The translations under genes were made by a program, and so were the position numbers. From positions 1 through 5,682 of the forward strand of contig JANYKE010000071.1 in the NCBI GenBank assembly GCA_025361685.1: a DNA stretch of 5,682 nt, given 5' to 3'. Under the pieces are notes generated by a model. That model was not told where the DNA came from and made no database searches. It was given only the letters and a program-made list of their open reading frames with translations. This DNA is from Eubacteriales bacterium (lineage in GTDB: Bacteria > Bacillota > Clostridia > JANYKE01). Every line of letters starts with the position of its first letter. The stretch's first letter is position 1. Below, one piece after another: positions 1 to 5,146 of the stretch.

Positions 1-1
1 C

Positions 2-577
2 GATGGACTATTGACTGATGCGGTAGAAATTATGACCGATGCTTGCAAAGATGAATGTACAAAAAAATCGGGGAATTGCCTTAACAAAATTGAAGCAATG
101 AAAATCATTGTTTCTGCTTCCGGTGGAAAAGGAATGTTGGGTGGTCAGGTTATTGACAAGCAATTCGAAGACGACGATATTTCGCCGGAAATACTGGAGA
201 CTATGCATAGGCTTAAGACCGGTTCTTTGATAAATGCGGCCGTTCTTGCAGCCGCAACTATTTGCAATCTTGATAATGAAACGAAAGAAGCACTTTCTCG
301 TTTTGCAAGTGAGCTTGGATTAGCTTTTCAAATTAAAGATGATATGCTTGATGTTGAGGGTAACAGTGAGGCGATGGGAAAGACCGCCGGAAAAGATATA
401 ATTAACAATAAAAAAACATTTGTTGCAGAATTTGGAATTGAAAAAGCAAAAGTTCTTTTAGCCGAAGCATCTGATTCTGCAAACGCCTATATTAAAGGGC
501 TTTCCAAGCATTTTCCGGGTGCTGATTTTGGTTTTTTAACTGAATTAACTTGCTATTTGACGTCAAGAGAACTATAA
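2..577 (+). CDS. ispA: Farnesyl/geranyl diphosphate synthase, 3' part (5' end outside the window)
   Basis: This is the C-terminal two-thirds, roughly, of a trans-isoprenyl diphosphate synthase, which condenses isopentenyl diphosphate with allylic diphosphates to make GPP/FPP in the cytoplasm. The frame is open from base 2 and reads DGLLTDAVEIM, matching the family segment just after the first aspartate-rich motif. The TTG at 11 is therefore internal and the true start lies upstream. Visible motifs are GMLGGQ (the G-[MV]-x-GGQ segment), RLKTGSLI with the conserved KTG, and the second aspartate-rich Mg2+ site FQIKDDMLD, whose DDMLD codons are at 338-352. Next comes GKTAGKD followed by NNKKTF, the usual lysine-containing substrate-binding stretch. 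The C-terminus looks complete, ending at TAA 575-577. Xse genes would be expected upstream but cannot be seen. The next element is the OLE RNA, not dxs as in most relatives. Family assignment is firm; chain length of the product (C10 or C15) is inferred. Confidence 0.95.
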   Translation, partial: DGLLTDAVEIMTDACKDECTKKSGNCLNKIEAMKIIVSASGGKGMLGGQVIDKQFEDDDISPEILETMHRLKTGSLINAAVLAAATICNLDNETKEALSRFASELGLAFQIKDDMLDVEGNSEAMGKTAGKDIINNKKTFVAEFGIEKAKVLLAEASDSANAYIKGLSKHFPGADFGFLTELTCYLTSREL

Positions 578-578
578 T
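550..578 (+). promoter_or_regulatory. Putative sigma-A promoter for the OLE RNA, overlapping the end of ispA
   Basis: A perfect -10 box TATAAT lies at 573-578. Exactly 17 bases upstream is TTGCTA at 550-555, which matches four of six positions of the -35 consensus TTGACA. Transcription would start near 585, at the GGG of ATATGGGTAT, just before the GC-rich structured region. The TAA stop codon of ispA (575-577) is inside the -10 box. A better -35 match, TTGACG at 557-562, is only 10 bases from the -10 box and so cannot serve it. The spacing and -10 are seen directly; activity is inferred. OLE RNA could also arise by processing of a longer operon transcript. Confidence 0.5.
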
Positions 579-584
579 ATATAT

Positions 585-1250
585 GGGTATTTGAGCGGTG
601 GTGCAGTATTCTAGTCATTGCTCTCCCATGTGAGGGCGGGCCTAAAAATCCGCCAAAGGGCACATCGATGAAGTTCCTGGTGACGGCTTATTACGCCCAG
701 TTTTGGGTCGGTGCTGGGAGTTAAGGTTGTGGGGCGCATCTCAATGGCATGAGGTTTACGACCCCATTTCCGCGGAGACCTTTTATTGTGGTTTGGTACT
801 TGATTGCCGGCTATGCCGGATAATTAGTATACAAGGCACGAAAGAGGATTAAACCTGTTTTGCGGTTCCTTTTGGAGTTGTGGACAGTGTAGCCTGTCTT
901 GAGTGAATACGGAGGATGGATGATCAGATATGTATGCTTTGGCCGAAGTGTTCGTGTTATCGCATCCTGAAACTTTATTTGCAAAAGAGACTAGCATGAG
1001 AGCTGCGGTGCCAGGGAAAACCGCTAGACTGTTTTTAGTACTTATCTTCGGATGAATGCGAAGATGTTACAGGGATTGAAGTGTGGCCTAAGTGGCAATC
1101 AGGCCCAAATTCTGGCAACAGGTTTGCTTTGACTTTAATTGGAAACGGCCACAATGGTAACGTTGTGGCAGACAAAGGGGAAATCCTGCCTGACCTAAGC
1201 CGCAAAATTTACTTGTGACATTACCACCGATATTATACCCAAATTTATGA
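585..1250 (+). ncRNA. ole: OLE RNA (ornate, large, extremophilic RNA)
   Basis: This long stretch between ispA and oapA/dxs has no convincing reading frame. It is clearly richer in G+C than its surroundings (33 of 60 bases at 661-720, against 15 of 60 at 1381-1440 in oapA). Hairpins read by eye: 635-639/650-654; 730-734/762-766 enclosing 738-743/750-755; 807-811/815-819 with an outer stem about 796-805/822-830; 842-847/868-873 with inner 852-855/864-867; 883-887/894-898; 913-918/963-968; 991-994/1024-1027 with 1006-1009/1020-1023; 1044-1050/1059-1065; 1085-1089/1101-1105; and 1148-1154/1163-1169. A closing pair 623-628/715-720 joins the 5' domain. Known OLE RNAs are about 600-700 nt, lie between ispA and dxs, and precede oapA; all three hold here. 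The OLE-OapA complex sits at the membrane and is linked to Mg2+, alcohol and cold stress in Bacillus (Halalkalibacterium) halodurans. OLE is also reported to bind the L7Ae-type kink-turn protein OapC. Ends are approximate: the 5' end comes from the promoter and the 3' end from the oapA ribosome binding site. Confidence 0.9.
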
Positions 1251-1255
1251 GAGGA
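1249..1255 (+). promoter_or_regulatory. Ribosome binding site of oapA at the 3' edge of the OLE RNA
   Basis: GAGAGGA ends five bases before the ATG at 1261 and sets that start. It sits where the OLE RNA is expected to end, so RNA and message boundaries touch or overlap. The segment AATCCT at 1182-1187 could pair with AGGATT at 1252-1257 and cover part of this site. Whether that happens is unknown. Confidence 0.7.
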
Positions 1256-1260
1256 TTGAA

Positions 1261-1860
1261 ATGAGCGTAGCAAAAAAATCAGATAACTATTCACAAGATA
1301 AGAAAAGAATAGTTTTGAAGTTTAATAGTCGATTTATAAAAAAAAGTGACAAGAGTTGGCTTGTTGCAATCACTATATTTTCATTTATAATATCGTGTAT
1401 TTTATCAGTGGCTTTATCATATTTTTCTCAACGAATTGATGTAATATTCAGTATTGCAATTCTTGTTTTTATTATTTTCCTTAACATTATTTTTGATATT
1501 GTTGGAATTGCGGTTGCAGCCGCCGATGAGGAGCCTTTTCACTCTATGGCAGCAAGGAAAATTTTTGGAGCTAAAAGAGCAATTTGGGTTGTGAAGAACG
1601 CATCGAAAGTTTCTAACTTTTGCAATGATGTAATCGGAGATATTTGTGGAGTAATCAGTGGAATATTCGCATCATATATTGTGATTGTCCTTGTGACAAA
1701 TTTAGAGGCCAATGAGTCGATTTTAGGTGTAATATTTTTTGGATTGGTTACCGCTTTTACCGTAGGAGGCAAGGCAGTAGGCAAAGATATTGCACTTGAC
1801 AATAGCAATTACATTGTATATAAGTTTGCCAGAATACTAAATTTTATTACCGGCAAATAG
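1261..1860 (+). CDS. oapA: OLE-associated protein A, multi-pass membrane protein
   Basis: This 199-residue protein starts at ATG 1261 behind GAGAGGA. It has a basic, soluble N-terminus (residues 1-32, many Lys/Arg) and about four hydrophobic segments near residues 33-55, 61-87, 126-147 and 153-173. Between the second and third segments is a polar stretch beginning ADEEPFHSMAARKIFGAKRA (88-107), then the motif CNDVIGDICGVISG (121-134). The last membrane segment runs into GGKAVGKD (169-176) and a basic tail. OapA is known as the partner that binds OLE RNA and anchors it in the membrane; its gene directly follows ole and precedes dxs, as here. The Lys/Arg-rich N-terminus and loop are sensible RNA-contact surfaces, though that is inference. 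An acidic DEE cluster beside a membrane helix could contact divalent cations, also speculative. The name rests mainly on gene order, size (about 21-22 kDa expected) and topology. Without the RNA context it would be called a hypothetical membrane protein. Confidence 0.88.
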   Translation: MSVAKKSDNYSQDKKRIVLKFNSRFIKKSDKSWLVAITIFSFIISCILSVALSYFSQRIDVIFSIAILVFIIFLNIIFDIVGIAVAAADEEPFHSMAARKIFGAKRAIWVVKNASKVSNFCNDVIGDICGVISGIFASYIVIVLVTNLEANESILGVIFFGLVTAFTVGGKAVGKDIALDNSNYIVYKFARILNFITGK

Positions 1861-1870
1861 CATTTATCCG

Positions 1871-1876
1871 AAGGAG
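1871..1876 (+). promoter_or_regulatory. Ribosome binding site fixing the TTG start of dxs
   Basis: AAGGAG lies six bases before TTG 1883-1885. The next in-frame ATG (1910-1912, the M of TMPDD) has no comparable site at the right distance, and starting there would remove the usual N-terminal residues MENILEKI. TTG at 1878-1880 is out of frame. The TTG start is therefore preferred. Confidence 0.8.
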
Positions 1877-1882
1877 ATTGAC

Positions 1883-3796
1883 TTGGAAAATATTCTGGAA
1901 AAAATAACAATGCCTGATGACCTAAAAAATCTTTCGTATAAGGAACTTGATTTGCTTTGTCAAGAATTGCGCACATTTGTTATTGAAAGCATTTCGAAAA
2001 CGGGTGGGCATCTTGCTTCAAATCTTGGTGTTGTTGAGTTGACAGTCGCATTGCATCGTTGCTTTGACACTTCAACAGACCGAATTGTCTGGGATGTAGG
2101 ACATCAGACATATATACATAAAATCCTAACCGGACGCAAGGATCGCTTTCATTCAATAAGACAATTTGATGGGCTATCGGGTTTCCCGAAGACGAGAGAG
2201 AGTGTTCATGATGCATTTAATACCGGGCATAGCAGCACATCAATTTCTGCTGCTTTAGGAATGGCAAGAGCACGCGATATAAAAGTCGAGCATTACCGTG
2301 TAATTGCAGTCATCGGAGATGGTTCAATTACAAACGGTATGGCGCTTGAGGCTATCAATGATGCAGGCAGCAGCAAGACAGATTTAATAGTGATATTAAA
2401 TGATAATGAGATGTCAATTGCAAGGAACGTTGGCGGGTTTTCGAATTACTTTGCCAGACTTGCTAGTGGCAATGTGTATTATAAGATGAAGACCAGGCTC
2501 AAAAAAGTTTTGCCCAAGGTACCTGTTATTGGCAGATGGCTGCTTAAACTGCTCCAAAAAATCAGAGATATAATCAAGATATTTATAATACCCGGTAATG
2601 TTTTCGTAGAACTTGGGTTCAAATATATAGAATTGGTTGATGGACATGATATCAGAGAGCTTGAAAAAGTTTTTAATCATATAAAAAATGAAGAAGGACC
2701 TATTCTTGTCCATGTTTGTACACAGAAGGGAAAAGGATATCTTCCGGCCGAACAAAACCCGGATATGTTTCATGGTATTGCACCTTTCAAAATCGAAACC
2801 GGGGAGGTTTTTAAGCGCGCTGACAGTATTCTCAGAAAAAGTTTTACCGAAGCGTTTGGCGAAAAATTATTGGAAATGGGTAGAGAAAATGATAAGATAG
2901 TTGCGATTACCGCAGCAATGATGAAGGGTACCGGAGTTGAGATGTTTGCTCGTGAATTTCCGGACAGAACATTTGATGTTGGAATTGCAGAAGAACACGC
3001 GGTTACTATGGCAGGAGGGTTTGCAATAAGTGGTATGATACCTGTCGTCGCAATTTATTCAACATTTATTCAGCGTGCATATGATCAGATAATGCACGAC
3101 ATTGCATTTCAAAATCTTCACGTTGTTTTTGCATTGGACAGAGCCGGTATTGTTGGCGAAGATGGAGAGACGCATCATGGAATATACGATCTATCATTTT
3201 TGAATACGATTCCCAATATTCAGATTTTAGCTCCTGCAGATCGTATTGAGCTTGCCATGATGCTTGATTACGCTGTCAATCAATGTGACGGACCTGTTGC
3301 AATAAGGTATCCTAGAGGCTCGGCCAGAACAATTGAGGAGCATGCGATTAAGATGGGCATAAAACAGATTTTAGACTGTTATAAAGAAATAAAATTTGGA
3401 AAAGGGGTATTGTTAGAAAGCGGAAAAGATGTTACTATAGTTGCTGAAGGTGCGATGATTGAAAAAGCATTGGAAATATCCGCTGTATTGAGTCAATCCG
3501 AGATATTTGCAGACGTAATAAATATAAGATCAATTAAACCTTTAGATGAGGCACTCATCCTAAACAGCTATCGCAAAACCGGCAAGATTGTATCAATTGA
3601 AAATAATGTAATTACAGGCGGACTTGGTTCAAGAATATTGAAATTGATAAATGAGAAAGCAAGCGGTGTTGCTGATACTGTAATGATATTTGCTTTTCCG
3701 GATGAACCGATTTCTCAGGGAAGTATGTCGGAGCTGTTCGACAAATATGGAATGTCGACAAAAAAAATTGTTGAAAGAATTATTGGATGGAGGTAG
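1883..3796 (+). CDS. dxs: 1-deoxy-D-xylulose-5-phosphate synthase
   Basis: Dxs joins pyruvate and glyceraldehyde 3-phosphate, using thiamine diphosphate and Mg2+, to form DXP. This is the first step of the MEP isoprenoid pathway and also feeds thiamine and pyridoxal synthesis. The 637 residues match the normal length. The N-terminal TPP domain has SKTGGHLASNLG (39-49, His43), DVGHQTY with His74, and GDGSITNGMALEAIND (145-160), where Asp146 begins the metal/diphosphate motif completed by NDNEMSI (173-179). The central pyrimidine-binding domain shows VGIAEEHAVTMAGG with catalytic Glu370, YSTFIQRAYDQ (392-402, Arg398) and DGETHHG with His431. RYPRG (475-479) follows, then a C-terminal transketolase domain with INIRSIKPLD (547-555). 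No key residue is missing. The start is TTG behind AAGGAG, 22 bases after oapA. The gene ends six bases before nadK, with its stop codon inside the nadK ribosome binding site, which points to co-transcription and likely translational coupling. Confidence 0.98.
   Translation: MENILEKITMPDDLKNLSYKELDLLCQELRTFVIESISKTGGHLASNLGVVELTVALHRCFDTSTDRIVWDVGHQTYIHKILTGRKDRFHSIRQFDGLSGFPKTRESVHDAFNTGHSSTSISAALGMARARDIKVEHYRVIAVIGDGSITNGMALEAINDAGSSKTDLIVILNDNEMSIARNVGGFSNYFARLASGNVYYKMKTRLKKVLPKVPVIGRWLLKLLQKIRDIIKIFIIPGNVFVELGFKYIELVDGHDIRELEKVFNHIKNEEGPILVHVCTQKGKGYLPAEQNPDMFHGIAPFKIETGEVFKRADSILRKSFTEAFGEKLLEMGRENDKIVAITAAMMKGTGVEMFAREFPDRTFDVGIAEEHAVTMAGGFAISGMIPVVAIYSTFIQRAYDQIMHDIAFQNLHVVFALDRAGIVGEDGETHHGIYDLSFLNTIPNIQILAPADRIELAMMLDYAVNQCDGPVAIRYPRGSARTIEEHAIKMGIKQILDCYKEIKFGKGVLLESGKDVTIVAEGAMIEKALEISAVLSQSEIFADVINIRSIKPLDEALILNSYRKTGKIVSIENNVITGGLGSRILKLINEKASGVADTVMIFAFPDEPISQGSMSELFDKYGMSTKKIVERIIGWR
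3789..3794 (+). promoter_or_regulatory. Ribosome binding site fixing the TTG start of nadK
   Basis: GGAGGT lies eight bases before TTG 3803-3805 and overlaps the last codons and the first base of the dxs stop codon. A ribosome finishing dxs covers this site, which suggests coupled translation. The resulting N-terminus, MIIGIFSNGDK, is the typical first beta strand of NAD kinases, so the TTG start is well supported. Confidence 0.8.
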
Positions 3797-3802
3797 TACA
3801 AT

Positions 3803-4684
3803 TTGATTATCGGAATTTTCTCAAATGGCGATAAGGATAATTACTATTCCTATACAAAAAAAGTTCTTGAGTCAATTGAAAATAATGGCTTAGAAAGCCG
3901 CGTCTTTAAGTTGGATAAGGGAACAGAATTTGAAGGGCAAGTTGAAGAAACTGCAAGGATTGCTCTTGAATCATCCGACATAATTATTTCAATTGGCGGC
4001 GATGGCACTTTTATTAAAGCGGCTAACATTGCTTATAAAAACAATACTCCGGTACTCGGAATAAATCTTGGAAAACTTGGATTTCTTACTGAGGTTGAAG
4101 TTGATAATTTTGACAACGCAATTAAGAGACTTGCTCTGGGCGACTATAGTGTTGAAAAAAGAATTATGCTAAACTGTACTGTAAGCAGAGGAGAGGAAAA
4201 TATTTCAACAAACGAGGCGCTTAATGAGTTCTATATTGCTCCAAGGTATAATAATCATTTTATCAAGCTGGATATTTTTATTGACGATTCATTTATGGAT
4301 TCGTATTTGGGTGATGGAGTTATTATTTCGACACCGACTGGTTCGTCAGCTTATGCACTTTCGGCAGGCGGACCGGTTGTTAAGCCTGACACAGATATTA
4401 TTGTTATGGTTCCGGTTTGCCCTCACACAATTTATGCCAGACCATTTGTTATTCCAAGCACTGAAATAATAAAGATTGTTATTAAGGAAACAACGTGTGA
4501 TAATACTGCTGTTTGGGGAGATGGATATAATCCAACTGCACTGCGAGTTGGAGATTGTATCGAAATAAGAAAATCAGATTTTTATACAAATATAATTAGG
4601 CTGGAGAAAATCAACTTTTTTAAAGTACTTAGAACAAAAATATTCAGGCGAGAGGAGAGTTTCGTTAACAATGAAGAGCAGTAG
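3803..4684 (+). CDS. nadK: NAD kinase (ATP/polyphosphate-type NAD+ 2'-kinase)
   Basis: NadK phosphorylates NAD+ to NADP+ in the cytoplasm. The 293-residue protein has a complete set of family motifs: the nucleotide-binding GGDGT at 65-69 (Asp67 catalytic), NLGKLGFL at 88-95, and the asparagine-glutamate pair in ALNEFYIAP (139-147). GDGVIISTPTGSSAYALSAG covers 170-189, with the substrate-binding TPTGSSAY, and is followed by GPVV. PVCPHTIYARPFVIP (204-218) corresponds to the usual P-x-C-P-H-[ST] segment. The late Asp-Gly is present as WGDGYNP (238-243), a wording I do not recognise as typical, although the Asp-Gly itself is kept. The start is TTG behind GGAGGT. The last 14 bases overlap argR in another frame. 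NADP supply suits the two NADPH-using steps of the MEP pathway, but the clustering is widespread in clostridia and need not be functional. Confidence 0.96.
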   Translation: MIIGIFSNGDKDNYYSYTKKVLESIENNGLESRVFKLDKGTEFEGQVEETARIALESSDIIISIGGDGTFIKAANIAYKNNTPVLGINLGKLGFLTEVEVDNFDNAIKRLALGDYSVEKRIMLNCTVSRGEENISTNEALNEFYIAPRYNNHFIKLDIFIDDSFMDSYLGDGVIISTPTGSSAYALSAGGPVVKPDTDIIVMVPVCPHTIYARPFVIPSTEIIKIVIKETTCDNTAVWGDGYNPTALRVGDCIEIRKSDFYTNIIRLEKINFFKVLRTKIFRREESFVNNEEQ

Positions 4685-5123
4685 ACAGGAGAGACTCGTT
4701 TCAATCATTAGTAAAAATGTTGTTGAGACACAAGAAAATTTAGTGACCTTGCTAAACAAAGAGGGGTTTAATGTTACGCAAGCAACTGTGTCAAGAGACA
4801 TTAAAGAACTAAAACTCGTTAAGATTATGAATGGAAGCGGCAAGTATAAATATGCCACTTATAATGAACGTATGAAAGAGGTAAACGATAAGTTTCTTAC
4901 TGTCTTTAAACAGTCATATGTTTCATGTGATTATGCCGGTAACATGGTTGTTGTCAAAACATTTCCTGGGATGGCACAGGCAGCTGCCTCAGTTATTGAT
5001 TCGCTGGGAATGCATGAAATAGTTGGAACTATCGCCGGTGACGATACAATAATGATGGTGTGCAGAACAGAAGAAATTTCTGAAAATATTTTTGCCAAGC
5101 TTGTTAAGATATCCGGCAATTAA
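4671..5123 (+). CDS. argR: Arginine repressor ArgR/AhrC
   Basis: This 150-residue protein has the normal length for the hexameric arginine-dependent regulator that represses arginine biosynthesis and, in many Gram-positives, activates catabolism. The N-terminal winged helix-turn-helix spans about residues 1-65; its recognition helix is VTQATVSRDIKELKLVKI (35-52), with the conserved SRD at 41-43. The C-terminal oligomerisation and arginine-binding domain begins near residue 75 and contains PGMAQAAASVID (99-110) and EIVGTIAGDDTIMMVCR (116-132); the Asp pair at 124-125 contacts arginine in characterised homologues. ATG 4671 lies inside the end of nadK, and its ribosome binding site, AGAGGAGAG at 4651-4659, is in nadK coding sequence, so translation is probably coupled. 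I found no convincing ARG box in the short gaps of this window, so autoregulation here cannot be claimed. Confidence 0.97.
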   Translation: MKSSRQERLVSIISKNVVETQENLVTLLNKEGFNVTQATVSRDIKELKLVKIMNGSGKYKYATYNERMKEVNDKFLTVFKQSYVSCDYAGNMVVVKTFPGMAQAAASVIDSLGMHEIVGTIAGDDTIMMVCRTEEISENIFAKLVKISGN

Positions 5124-5146
5124 TAATTTGTTGGAAGGAATATTTG

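Noticed and set aside
557..578. TTGACG (557-562) as the -35 box for TATAAT at 573-578
   Set aside because: The spacer is only 10 bases, far below the 16-18 needed; TTGCTA at 550-555 gives the correct 17.
1005..1038. GCGGT/ACCGC hairpin followed by TTTTT, resembling an intrinsic terminator inside the OLE region
   Set aside because: The U-run starts seven bases after the stem, the stem has only five pairs with a ten-base loop, and the stem bases also fit other OLE helices. A terminator here would cut the RNA in its middle.
585..1250. The intergenic block as a decayed pseudogene, mobile element or CRISPR array
   Set aside because: I saw no residual protein similarity, terminal inverted repeats, target-site duplications or regularly spaced repeats. 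Dense complementary stems and synteny fit OLE RNA instead.
1088..1294. 68-codon reading frame on the minus strand
   Set aside because: It lies antisense across the structured RNA and the oapA start, has no ribosome binding site that I can see, and its composition looks like a chance frame.
1861..1882. An ARG box or promoter in the oapA-dxs gap
   Set aside because: The gap is 22 bases and filled mainly by the ribosome binding site; no paired TNTGNAT half-sites or -10/-35 pair could be recognised.
2414..2773. 119-codon minus-strand frame within dxs
   Set aside because: It is a shadow of a complete, motif-rich dxs gene; its translation shows no recognisable domain.
4574..4858. 94-codon minus-strand frame across the nadK/argR junction
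   Set aside because: Both overlapping sense genes are certain, and the antisense translation shows no motif or start context.
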